A program made the position numbers and the translations under genes. A stretch of 8,011 nucleotides of DNA from CAYUYM01 sp964449305 (GTDB taxonomy: Bacteria; Bacteroidota; Ignavibacteria; SZUA-365; CAYQST01): the NCBI GenBank assembly GCA_964449305.1, contig CAYUYM010000160.1:1-8011 (forward strand), given 5' to 3'. The notes beneath the pieces were generated by a model. That model was not told the origin of the DNA. It saw nothing but the letters and a program-made list of their open reading frames with translations, and did not search any database. The first letter of the stretch is position 1. Each line of letters opens with the position of its first letter. Of this stretch, positions 1 through 6,537 are shown in pieces.

Positions 1-608
1 CCCATCGTCATGGCCTCCACCTGGTCGTGCGTCACGTAGATCATCGTGGTGCCGAGGGCCATGTGCAGCTTCTTGATCTCCGTGCGCATCTGCACGCGGA
101 GCTTGGCGTCGAGGTTGGAGAGGGGCTCGTCAAAGAGGAACACGTTGGGCTTGCGCACGATGGCGCGGCCCAAGGCCACACGCTGCCGCTGCCCTCCGGA
201 GAGCGCCTTGGGCTTGCGGTCCAGGTAGTCGGTGATCTCGAGCGATTCGGCCGCCTCCCTCACACGCGCCTCGATCTCGGGCTTCGGAAACTTCCGCAGC
301 TTCAGACCGAAGGCGAGGTTCTCCCGCACCGTCATGTGGGGGTAGAGCGCGTAGTTCTGGAACACCATCGCGATGTCGCGGTCCTTCGGCGGCACATCGT
401 TCACCCGTCGATCGCCGATGAAGATGTCGCCGGATGTGGCCTCCTCCAGGCCGGCCACCATGCGCAGCGTGGTGGACTTGCCGCAGCCCGACGGCCCGAC
501 GAGAACCATGAATTCGCCGTCGGCGATGGTGAGGTTGAGATCGTCGATCGTTGCGGTCTTCGCGTTGTCGTAGACCTTGACGATGTGGGTGAGTCGGACG
601 TCGGCCAT
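1..608 (-). CDS. malK: CUT1 sugar ABC transporter ATP-binding protein (MalK/UgpC/MsmX type), 3' end outside window
   Basis: This is the ATPase subunit that powers sugar import by the permeases encoded upstream. It acts as a dimer on the cytoplasmic face of the membrane. The first 202 residues are present and contain the full nucleotide-binding core in order: Walker A GPSGCGKST at residues 38-46, Q-loop Gln84 in MVFQNYALYPHM, signature LSGGQ at 136-140, Walker B VFLFDEP at 156-162 with catalytic Glu161, and switch His194 in THDQVEAM. The C-terminal OB-like regulatory domain that marks MalK/UgpC proteins would lie beyond base 1, so its presence is not shown here. The start ATG lies 27 bases after the preceding stop, with no clear Shine-Dalgarno. 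It is the last visible gene of the operon. The name malK is by family: UgpC, MsmX and related multi-sugar ATPases cannot be told apart from this half, and the substrate is unknown. Confidence 0.95.
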   Translation of the reverse strand, partial: MADVRLTHIVKVYDNAKTATIDDLNLTIADGEFMVLVGPSGCGKSTTLRMVAGLEEATSGDIFIGDRRVNDVPPKDRDIAMVFQNYALYPHMTVRENLAFGLKLRKFPKPEIEARVREAAESLEITDYLDRKPKALSGGQRQRVALGRAIVRKPNVFLFDEPLSNLDAKLRVQMRTEIKKLHMALGTTMIYVTHDQVEAMTM

Positions 609-635
609 GGGTGTGCGTGTGGTGGTGGAGAAATG

Positions 636-899
636 TCAGGATGGGGTGCCATCATCGCCCGGCCCGGGCGTTTCCGCGGCACCGGCGGTCGGGGCTGCCG
701 GCGGGCGCAGAAGCATGCGCACGAGCATGAGCTTCATCGAGAAGAAGAACAGGGTCAGCAGCAGGTAGCCACCGAGCACGTAGGGCAGCAGGTGCCTCTG
801 GGAGAGGAAGAGCCAGATGGCCACCGATCCCAGGAGGAAGAAGAGGATGGTGGAGACGACGGTGATGGCGATGTAGCGTGTGCGTTTGGTCATGGTCAC
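636..899 (-). CDS. Small two-helix membrane protein of unknown function in sugar transporter operon
   Basis: I do not recognise this family. The 87-residue product has a short basic N-terminus (KRTR), a hydrophobic segment at about residues 9-32, a short loop (SQRH), a second hydrophobic segment at about 37-64, and a Pro/Ala/Gly-rich tail of some 20 residues. With the positive-inside rule, both ends would be cytoplasmic. The GTG start overlaps the stop of the preceding gene (GTGA), which suggests translational coupling; an ATG two codons later (base 893) would give 85 residues. Its place between the permease and ATPase genes suggests a role tied to the transporter, such as a small accessory or assembly subunit, but nothing in the sequence proves this. 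Spacing to the ATPase gene is 27 bases. The coding call is supported by operon position, the tight overlap and the clear helix pattern. Confidence 0.75.
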   Translation of the reverse strand: MTMTKRTRYIAITVVSTILFFLLGSVAIWLFLSQRHLLPYVLGGYLLLTLFFFSMKLMLVRMLLRPPAAPTAGAAETPGPGDDGTPS

Positions 900-1408
900 T
901 CGTTGTTGGGGATGTACTCCTTGAGGAAGGCATCAAGCACATCGTGCAGGGACTTCTGGAAATCCTTGTAGGTGCCGAGCTCGGTGATCGTGTCCACATA
1001 CGTGCTGGACCAGGTGCGCAGCACCTCGGCATCCTCCCCGGCGCCGACCATGTAGTAGGTGACGCGGTTGTAGGTGGTCTGGATTGTGAACACGAAATCC
1101 CTGCCCGCCGTGGGGATGGTGAGCACGCTCACATCGAGGTAGGGCGCTTCGCCCTCCTCCTTTGCCGCGAAGACCGTGAACTTCTTCTCGTGAAGCCAGC
1201 GATACACCTCATTCTGCGTGTCCGCCTTGTTCACCACGTCCTCATCAGCCAGTGTCACATTCACGTGCATGGTGCGCGGGTTGTCACACTCCAGGCCGCT
1301 TCCCCATTCATCCTCCTGCGCGAGGGCGACATCGGGAAGCAGCACGAATGCTCCGATGATGAGGAGAAGCGGAGGGAGGGTGTGGAACAGGCGAAGGGTG
1401 TGGCGCAT
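896..1408 (-). CDS. Secreted (periplasmic) protein of unknown function in sugar transporter operon
   Basis: I do not recognise this family. From the ATG at 1408 the product is 170 residues and starts with a good Sec signal peptide: basic n-region RHTLRLFHT, a hydrophobic stretch rich in Leu/Ile/Val, and a type I site ALA before Gln. There is no lipobox, so it should be a soluble periplasmic or exported protein. The mature part of about 140 residues has a single Cys (LECDNP) and alternating hydrophobic residues that suggest a mixed alpha/beta fold, ending in an amphipathic helix-like stretch (KDFQKSLHDVLDAFLKEYI). An earlier in-frame ATG at 1450 would add 14 residues before the basic region and close the gap to malG to 10 bases. 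I prefer 1408 because it gives a normal signal peptide, but operon spacing favours 1450. Its stop overlaps the GTG of the next gene. Function cannot be assigned; a ligand-sensing or binding-protein partner role is only a guess from position. Confidence 0.8.
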   Translation of the reverse strand: MRHTLRLFHTLPPLLLIIGAFVLLPDVALAQEDEWGSGLECDNPRTMHVNVTLADEDVVNKADTQNEVYRWLHEKKFTVFAAKEEGEAPYLDVSVLTIPTAGRDFVFTIQTTYNRVTYYMVGAGEDAEVLRTWSSTYVDTITELGTYKDFQKSLHDVLDAFLKEYIPNNE

Positions 1409-1460
1409 GGTGATGGGCGAGGGTGAAACGATGGTGGTGGTGATGCGCATGGCGGTGACG

Positions 1461-2303
1461 TCATCCCTTGACGCCGCCGAGTGTGAGGCCGCCGATGAGC
1501 CAGCGACTCAACACGAGGAAGAGCGCCATGGCGGGCAGGCTCACGATGAGCGCGGCTGCTGCGTAGAGGCCCCATTCCGTGCTCATGTTGGATTGAAAGG
1601 TCTTGAGCCCGATGGGCAGGGTGAACATCTCCTCGTAGTACAACACCTGCGCGGCGACGATGTACTCGGTCCATGCGGCCATGAAGGAGAAGAGCGCGGT
1701 GATGACGAGCGCCGGAGCGGCGAGGGGCAGGATGACGCGGAAGAAGGAACCGAAGCGCCCGAGACCGTCGATGCGTGCGGCCTCCTCCAGACTCGCGGGG
1801 ATCGTGTCGTAGTAGCCCTTCATCTGCCACACGCAGAACGGCAGTGCCGTGGAGGTGTAGAGCACGATGAGCCCGAGGAAGTTGTTGAGCAGATCGAGCC
1901 GTGCCATCATGATGTAGAGCGGAAGCAGAAGCATGGTGGCCGGAAACATCTGCGTCACGAGGAGACTCAGCAGCCCCACCCTGCGTCCGGGGAATTCGTA
2001 GCGCGAGAAGGCATAGCCGGCCGTGGAGGCGAGCGCCACACCGGTGAACACGACGGCCACCGTCACGAGGAAGGAGTTGCGCAGCCAGAGCAGGAAGGGC
2101 TGGTCGGTGAACAGGGCCACGTAGTTGTCCCACGTCGCCCCTTCGGGGATGATCGCGAGCGAATCACTCAGAAGCGTGCTCTGCGGCCGCAGGGAGATGG
2201 TGAACACCTGCAGGATGGGGTAGACGGCGATGGCCACGAAGAACAGCACGATGCTGTAGATCAGCATGGTCATCAGCGGGGAATCCTTGGAGCGTCGGGC
2301 CAT
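1461..2303 (-). CDS. CUT1 sugar ABC transporter permease (MalG type)
   Basis: This inner-membrane permease forms the transport channel with the MalF-type half encoded just upstream and docks the ATPase dimer. The 280-residue length and layout fit MalG/AraQ/UgpE proteins: an N-terminal helix at about residues 11-35, further helices at about 76-96, 107-130, 142-160 and 196-216, and a last one near 247-270. The EAA cytoplasmic loop that contacts the ATPase is clear: EEAARIDGLGRFGSFFRVILP, with EAA at 174-176, Gly180 and Leu-Pro at 192-193. The protein ends in GGVKG, typical of this family. The ATG lies 7 bases after the stop of the fused binding-protein/permease gene, with a weak GAGGA close in front, so the two are very likely co-translated. 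The substrate class (oligosaccharide or glycerol-3-phosphate-like) cannot be resolved from the sequence. Confidence 0.95.
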   Translation of the reverse strand: MARRSKDSPLMTMLIYSIVLFFVAIAVYPILQVFTISLRPQSTLLSDSLAIIPEGATWDNYVALFTDQPFLLWLRNSFLVTVAVVFTGVALASTAGYAFSRYEFPGRRVGLLSLLVTQMFPATMLLLPLYIMMARLDLLNNFLGLIVLYTSTALPFCVWQMKGYYDTIPASLEEAARIDGLGRFGSFFRVILPLAAPALVITALFSFMAAWTEYIVAAQVLYYEEMFTLPIGLKTFQSNMSTEWGLYAAAALIVSLPAMALFLVLSRWLIGGLTLGGVKG

Positions 2304-2310
2304 GGCGTCC

Positions 2311-4638
2311 TCAATACACGGTGTCGGTCGCGGATGATCGTCGCATGAAGGTGATGCTGAAGACCGCGAGGATGAGGAAGATGATGAAGCTGAACGCCGC
2401 GGCGTAGCCGTAGCGGTACAGGTTGAACGCCGCGCGGTACACGTAGCTCACGAGGATGTGCGTCTGATCCGCCGGCTGCCCGCCGTTGGACACGAGCCAG
2501 ATGACGTTGATGTTGTTGAACGTCCACACGATGCCGAGCGTGATGGCGGGGATCATCACGGGCCTGAGCAGGGGGACGGTGACGTTCCGGAAGCGCTGCC
2601 AGGCGCTGGCGCCGTCGATCTCCGCGGCCTCGTACAGTTCCTGCGGGATGGACTGCAGGCCGCCGAGGGCGATGAGCATCATGAAGGGGAAGCCGAGCCA
2701 GATGTTCGTGATGATGGCCGCGGCAAAGGCGAGTGTCTCGTCGGTGAGCCAGGGCAGCGGCGCCATGCTGAACACCTGCCGCAGGATGGCGTTGATCGCA
2801 CCGCTGTCGGTGTTGAACATGCCGCGCCAGGTGAGCGCCGTGATGTACTGCGGCACCGCCCATGGCAGGATCAGAAGGATGCGGAAGATGGACTTGCCCG
2901 GCAGGTGGCGGTTGAGAAGCACGGCGAGAAACACGCCGATCACCACGTGCATCGTGACGTTGACCACGGTCCAGATCACGGTGCGGAGAAACACACCGTA
3001 GAACTCGGTGGAGAACATCGCCCCGAGGGCGGTGAACACGGTGGCTCCGGGTCTGGCGAACTCCGTGGCAAAGCGGTCCACACCAAACACACGGCCATAC
3101 TGATCGAAGCCGATGATCTGGTAGGAGTTCACCGTGAGCATGCTCATGTTCGAGAGCGAGATGATGATGTTGTAGAGGAAGGGGTGGATCACCACACCGA
3201 ACATCAACACCGATGCGGGTGCGACCATCAGGAGCGCGAAGCGGGCGTTCTTCGTCTTCAACGAGTCCGGATTGCGCAGGATGGGGAGCAGGAAATTCCG
3301 GATGAGGAGGAAGAGCCCCGCGGCCGCCAGCAGCGCTCCGAGCACGTCGAGGATGGTGACCATCGTGCCCTGCGGCTGTGTCCCGTCGAGTGTGTCCCGC
3401 CCCTCATTGAGCTCCGCGATCTTCTGCACGGCGAGGCGCTGCTGCTCCGCCGCGGCCTGTGCGGCGGTCATGTTGCCGCCGAGAAGGCTCTGGTAGGGTG
3501 GCCGCATGGCATCCCACACCGCGCGCATCTCCGGCACCAGCGGCGAGGGCACACCGACCGCCGCCTGACGGATGCTGATGGCGATCACGGGATCGGCCTG
3601 CACACGGGGATCCTGCTGGGCGGCGAGCGTGCTGGGAATCGTCTTCAATCCGAGGGCGAATGTGAGCTGCGTCTCCTCCGACAGCATGAACTCGAGGAAG
3701 ATCCGCACCGCGTCAAGCGTCGCCCCTTCCACAGCGGTGTTGACGAAATATCCCTTGCACGACACCATCGGCGCCGCGGGAAGGTTGGTGACCTCGTTGC
3801 GGGGGATGAGCGCCAGCCCGAAATCATCACCAAGCGCCTTCATGTACCTGCCCCAGGCCCAGGCCCCGTTGATGATCATCGCCGCGCGGCCGTCACTGAA
3901 CTTGCTGTCCGCGATCTCGTAATCGCACTCCCGTGGGATGATGCGGTACACATCGCGCAGATCCTTCACGAAGCCGAAGGCGCGGATCGACGCCTCGTTG
4001 TCGAGCGTCGGGGTGTTCAGACTGTCCAGCACCCAGCCGCCGTAGGACGTGTAGAACGGGATGAAGAAGAACGGTTCCGTGTAGTTCCACACCAGCCCGT
4101 ACTGGTCTGTGACGCCGTCGCCGTCGAGATCGCGTGTGAGCGTTCTGCCCATGTCGATGAGCTCGGCGAAGGTCTCCGGAGCACGCGTGTATCCGGCCTC
4201 ACGAAACAGACGCCGGTTCCAGACCAGGGCGAGATGGTTGCCGATCTCATCACCGATCTGGTAGACGTGGCCGTGGTACCATGTGAGGGCCTTGGGATCG
4301 AAGCGCGCGAACCAGTCGCGGGGGAACAGATCCTCGAGCGGCCTGACGATGTGCATGGATTCGAAGGCGCCGACGAAATCGCTGGGCCCATACACCAGCT
4401 CCGGCCCGCCGCCCGTGAAGGCCGCGGCCGCCTGGTAGCCGACGCGCAGCTCCTCGTTCTCCTTGTAGAGCTGCATGACGTGGATGCCGGGGTTGCGCCG
4501 CTCGAACTCCGCGATCCGCTCCTTGAGGATCTCCCGAGCATCGGGTCGCATCTGATGCCACAGGTGGAGCGTCACCTGCGAACGGGCGGGCAGAGCGGTC
4601 AGGAGCAGCAGCAGGATGAAGGGGATCGGGTGGCGCAT
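2311..4638 (-). CDS. Fused sugar-binding protein and ABC permease (MalE-MalF fusion)
   Basis: One uninterrupted 775-residue chain joins two subunits that are usually separate. Residues 1-21 are a Sec signal sequence (MRHPIP, a Leu-rich core, PARSQ). Residues about 22-425 form a family 1 solute-binding protein: VTLHLWHQM at the start, the DLDGDGVTDQYGL loop at 169-182, and AAMIINGAWAWGRY near 252-265. An extra membrane helix at about 427-454 brings the chain into the cytoplasm. A MalF-type permease follows, with its first helix FALLMVAPASVLMFGVVIHPF at about 467-487 and the EAA loop YEAAEIDGASAWQRFRNVTVP (EAA at 670-672, Gly676, Pro689). This topology puts the binding domain in the periplasm and the EAA loop in the cytoplasm, as needed. 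The reading frame could extend to a TTG at 4665, but the ATG at 4638 gives the proper signal peptide. It is the first gene of the operon. Separate malE and malF genes are the usual arrangement, so the fusion is notable. Confidence 0.93.
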   Translation of the reverse strand: MRHPIPFILLLLLTALPARSQVTLHLWHQMRPDAREILKERIAEFERRNPGIHVMQLYKENEELRVGYQAAAAFTGGGPELVYGPSDFVGAFESMHIVRPLEDLFPRDWFARFDPKALTWYHGHVYQIGDEIGNHLALVWNRRLFREAGYTRAPETFAELIDMGRTLTRDLDGDGVTDQYGLVWNYTEPFFFIPFYTSYGGWVLDSLNTPTLDNEASIRAFGFVKDLRDVYRIIPRECDYEIADSKFSDGRAAMIINGAWAWGRYMKALGDDFGLALIPRNEVTNLPAAPMVSCKGYFVNTAVEGATLDAVRIFLEFMLSEETQLTFALGLKTIPSTLAAQQDPRVQADPVIAISIRQAAVGVPSPLVPEMRAVWDAMRPPYQSLLGGNMTAAQAAAEQQRLAVQKIAELNEGRDTLDGTQPQGTMVTILDVLGALLAAAGLFLLIRNFLLPILRNPDSLKTKNARFALLMVAPASVLMFGVVIHPFLYNIIISLSNMSMLTVNSYQIIGFDQYGRVFGVDRFATEFARPGATVFTALGAMFSTEFYGVFLRTVIWTVVNVTMHVVIGVFLAVLLNRHLPGKSIFRILLILPWAVPQYITALTWRGMFNTDSGAINAILRQVFSMAPLPWLTDETLAFAAAIITNIWLGFPFMMLIALGGLQSIPQELYEAAEIDGASAWQRFRNVTVPLLRPVMIPAITLGIVWTFNNINVIWLVSNGGQPADQTHILVSYVYRAAFNLYRYGYAAAFSFIIFLILAVFSITFMRRSSATDTVY

Positions 4639-4661
4639 GTCAGAAGCGTGTTGTCGTCCCA

Positions 4662-4692
4662 CCAATGTACGCCGGACGTCGGCGAATCACAA
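4662..4692 (-). promoter_or_regulatory. Candidate promoter of the sugar transporter operon
   Basis: Read on the minus strand, a TTG (4690-4692) is followed after 20 bases by TACATTGG (4662-4669). This differs by one base from the Bacteroidota -7 element TAnnTTTG, and the usual spacing to the -33 TTG is about 19. Transcription would start near 4655, some 17 bases before the ATG of the fusion gene. The match is modest and rests on eye inspection only. Confidence 0.35.
4670..4684. repeat. Inverted repeat in front of the sugar transporter operon
   Basis: CGCCG (4670-4674) and CGGCG (4680-4684) form five-base inverted arms around the five bases GACGT. The repeat lies between the two candidate promoter elements of the transporter operon, where a repressor would block polymerase. 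It also lies 17 bases past the SDR stop codon, so it could be a weak terminator stem, but no T-tract follows in that direction. Short GC-rich repeats arise easily by chance in this DNA. Confidence 0.3.
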
Positions 4693-4700
4693 CGCGGCGT

Positions 4701-5402
4701 TCACCACGGGTTCGTGGCGAACACCGTGAGATCGGTGACGAAGCCGCGGTCGTCCATCTCGAGCACGGATTTGATGGCATGGGCGATCTCGAGGGGGCGG
4801 AGCTTGTTCACCTGCTCGGGGCGCTCCATGCCGTCCGTCCGGCCGAAGGCGGTGGTCACCTCGCTCGGGTTGATGAGGGTGACGCGGACGTTGTGTCGCC
4901 GCAGCTCTGCGCGCCAGCACTCGGTCATCCCCCGGAGGGCGAACTTGGAGGCGACGTACATGGTGCCGTTTTCGTAGCCACGGAGGCCGGAGGTGGAGGC
5001 GATGTTGATGATGGCGCCGCTGTTCTGCTCGCGGAAGAGCGTCGCGGCCTCCCGCGCCATGAGTGCCGCGCCCAGGACGTTGGTCCGCCAGATGCTGTCG
5101 AAATCCGCGGCGGTCAGTGCATCAAGCGAGGCATGGATGCCGAAGCCGGCGTTGTTGATCAGTGCGTCGAGGCGGGGGAAGTGGTTCTTCATCTCCGCGA
5201 AGGTCCGCAGCACGTCGGCCTCCACAGCCACATCGGCATGGATGGGGATGGCCCCGATCTCCGATGCGGTGCGGTGCAGGCGGTCGGCGTCGCGGCCGGT
5301 GATGGCGACGTGTGCACCATGCTCGATGAGGAGCTGTGCCGTGGCCCTGCCGATGCCGAGGCTGCCGCCGGTGATGAGGACGTGGGAATCGCTGATGGTC
5401 AT
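4701..5402 (-). CDS. Short-chain dehydrogenase/reductase (classical SDR family)
   Basis: This is an NAD(P)-dependent oxidoreductase, predicted cytoplasmic, 233 residues long, within the normal range for classical SDRs. The Rossmann cofactor site TGGSLGIG is at residues 11-18, with GRDADR at 36-41 after the second strand. The structural NNAG motif is at 83-86, Asn108 is in RTNVLG, and the catalytic residues are Ser136, Tyr149 and Lys153 (YVASK), with the normal 13-residue Ser-Tyr distance. INPSEVTT at 177-184 follows as in FabG-like reductases. The Arg after the second strand (GR) is often seen in NADP(H)-preferring members, but this is a weak predictor. The ATG at 5402 is fixed by AAGGAG five bases upstream; the frame stays open to 5519 but would give an unlikely N-terminus. 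It lies 76 bases downstream of the crtC stop on the same strand. The substrate is unknown, and a role in carotenoid or lipid metabolism is only suggested by the neighbour. Confidence 0.93.
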   Translation of the reverse strand: MTISDSHVLITGGSLGIGRATAQLLIEHGAHVAITGRDADRLHRTASEIGAIPIHADVAVEADVLRTFAEMKNHFPRLDALINNAGFGIHASLDALTAADFDSIWRTNVLGAALMAREAATLFREQNSGAIINIASTSGLRGYENGTMYVASKFALRGMTECWRAELRRHNVRVTLINPSEVTTAFGRTDGMERPEQVNKLRPLEIAHAIKSVLEMDDRGFVTDLTVFATNPW

Positions 5403-5407
5403 GGAGT

Positions 5408-5413
5408 CTCCTT
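5408..5413 (-). promoter_or_regulatory. Strong ribosome binding site of the SDR gene
   Basis: On the minus strand AAGGAG lies five bases before the ATG at 5402. It is the only near-perfect Shine-Dalgarno in the window and decides the SDR start against the longer open frame. The other genes here have weak or no such sequence. Confidence 0.85.
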
Positions 5414-5420
5414 GTGATTG

Positions 5421-5448
5421 TGCACCGTCCACAACATCGGGACGTGCA
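5421..5448. repeat. Stem-loop in the SDR leader / crtC-SDR intergenic region
   Basis: TGCA (5421-5424) pairs with TGCA (5445-5448), and CGTCC (5426-5430) pairs with GGACG (5440-5444). This leaves one bulged C at 5425 and a nine-base loop, so the stem has nine pairs. It ends seven bases before the SDR Shine-Dalgarno when read on the minus strand. No T-tract follows, so it is not a typical intrinsic terminator. It may be an operator for a dimeric regulator or an RNA structure that affects SDR translation or separates SDR from crtC expression. Confidence 0.45.
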
Positions 5449-5478
5449 AAATGATTCACGGGCGGACGGGTGGGGGCG

Positions 5479-6522
5479 TCAGCGGGCGAAGCGGCGGATG
5501 CGCATGGAGACGAACACATCCCAGGTGCGCCGGCGCAGACGCGGGGGATCCATGACCTCGGTGATGGCGGTGCCGGTGGCGGGAGGCTGCCCCGGAATGT
5601 GCAGTGTCACATCGGCGATGAAGCGGTGGTAGAAGGGCCCGGCGTCCACCACCTGGTGCTGGTCGACGAGCACCTGCACGCCGCTGTCTCGGAGGTCGAG
5701 CCGCCGCTGCCATCGCAGCCCCATCCAGTGCCGGCGCGGGTGCTGCATGCGCAGGCGGGCGCTGCGGGAGGCGCCGACAAGCACGCCGCCCTGCCACACC
5801 AGGAGCGTTGCGGCATGCGGCCTGTGGGCATGGGCATACCACACCACGGTGGACTCCCGTCCGCCCGCCTGCAGATGGGCGCGCCCCCAGTACCAGGCAT
5901 GGCGTTCGTCGTGCAGCGGGGCGGTGGAGTGGTTGTGGTCGAAATACCCCGTTCCATCGAAAGACACGGTGGTGCGCTTGAGCGCCTCCTGCAGGTGTAG
6001 CGTGCCCTCGACCTTGCACCGCGGCCAGATCGGATTCCACGTATGCGGATCACGAACCTCGTCGGCCTCTGATCCCCGTGGCTCCTCCAGCGGTCGTGCG
6101 CGGAACACGAGGGTGCCGCCGAGCACCGGGGCGCCAACGCGGCTGGTACAGGCGAGCCGCACCGTCGCCGCGCCCTGGATGAAGTCCACCTCCACCGAGG
6201 CCTGGGGATTGCCGAGGGTGAATCCGGCCGGTGTTGTGGCATATCGGGTGTCCAGTGCCGTGCGCTGATCGAATTGATAGTGGAGCTGGCGCCCGTGGTG
6301 GTAGAGGCTGATGGCGAAGGCGGAAAACTCCGTCGCACATGGTATCTTCCCGAGCGACGCACGGATGCCATCCGGCGAGAGCGGGCTGCCCCGGAAGAAG
6401 ATGATGACGGTGCGCCACTCGCCGCCTGCCGTTTCCGCATCCAGATACCACCACTCGAAGGCACCGTTGGTTGGCGTCTCCACGCGGCTGAAGGCCGCCA
6501 TTTCGCCGAATCGCATGTTCAT
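5479..6522 (-). CDS. crtC: Carotenoid 1,2-hydratase (CrtC/AttH lipocalin-like superfamily)
   Basis: Members add water across the terminal double bond of a linear carotenoid end group to give a tertiary 1-hydroxyl. The 347-residue protein shows the family landmarks: EWWYLD at residues 23-28, NPIWPRCKVEG at about 163-173, the GTGYFDHN core at 190-197 (the family pattern is GxGYxDHN), and WYWGR at 210-214. The rest is rich in short beta-like stretches, as expected for the tandem lipocalin-like fold. No signal peptide or membrane helix is seen. ATGs at 6522 and 6516 are both possible starts, with a weak AAGGA ten bases before the first; an ATG at 6501 would also keep EWWYLD. The gene is divergent from the glycosyltransferase, with 15 bases between start codons. 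The motif ends in HNHST where many proteobacterial CrtC proteins have HNWG, so it may be a distant branch with another hydrophobic substrate. Confidence 0.85.
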   Translation of the reverse strand: MNMRFGEMAAFSRVETPTNGAFEWWYLDAETAGGEWRTVIIFFRGSPLSPDGIRASLGKIPCATEFSAFAISLYHHGRQLHYQFDQRTALDTRYATTPAGFTLGNPQASVEVDFIQGAATVRLACTSRVGAPVLGGTLVFRARPLEEPRGSEADEVRDPHTWNPIWPRCKVEGTLHLQEALKRTTVSFDGTGYFDHNHSTAPLHDERHAWYWGRAHLQAGGRESTVVWYAHAHRPHAATLLVWQGGVLVGASRSARLRMQHPRRHWMGLRWQRRLDLRDSGVQVLVDQHQVVDAGPFYHRFIADVTLHIPGQPPATGTAITEVMDPPRLRRRTWDVFVSMRIRRFAR

Positions 6523-6537
6523 GTGCTGTGTGTCCTT

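Noticed and set aside
27..971. A 314-codon plus-strand open frame across the ATPase and the two small genes.
   Set aside because: It runs antisense to the well-defined ATPase core and to two tightly spaced genes. The translation has no domain and is rich in His, Gly and Glu, as expected for a shadow frame.
1218..2348. A 376-codon plus-strand open frame opposite the MalG-type permease gene.
   Set aside because: The opposite strand encodes a full permease with EAA loop and membrane helices. The plus-strand product is compositionally odd and has no recognisable motif.
4639..4665. A TTG start at 4665 for the fused transporter gene, adding nine residues.
   Set aside because: The ATG at 4638 gives a standard signal peptide, while the TTG overlaps the candidate -7 promoter element and has no ribosome binding site.
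2458..4977. An 839-codon open frame on the plus strand opposite the fused transporter gene.
   Set aside because: It is antisense to a gene with clear binding-protein and permease motifs. Its translation is a low-complexity mix rich in His, Glu, Asp, Gly and Arg, typical of the complement of GC-rich coding DNA.
5403..5519. A 39-residue N-terminal extension of the SDR protein.
   Set aside because: A strong AAGGAG lies five bases before the ATG at 5402, and the Rossmann motif is at the normal distance from that start. The extension would overlap the end of crtC.
6274..6537. A longer 473-residue version of the glycosyltransferase that would start inside crtC.
   Set aside because: The added 88 residues are antisense to conserved CrtC residues and carry no GT2 feature. 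The ATG at 6538 sits directly before the membrane anchor.
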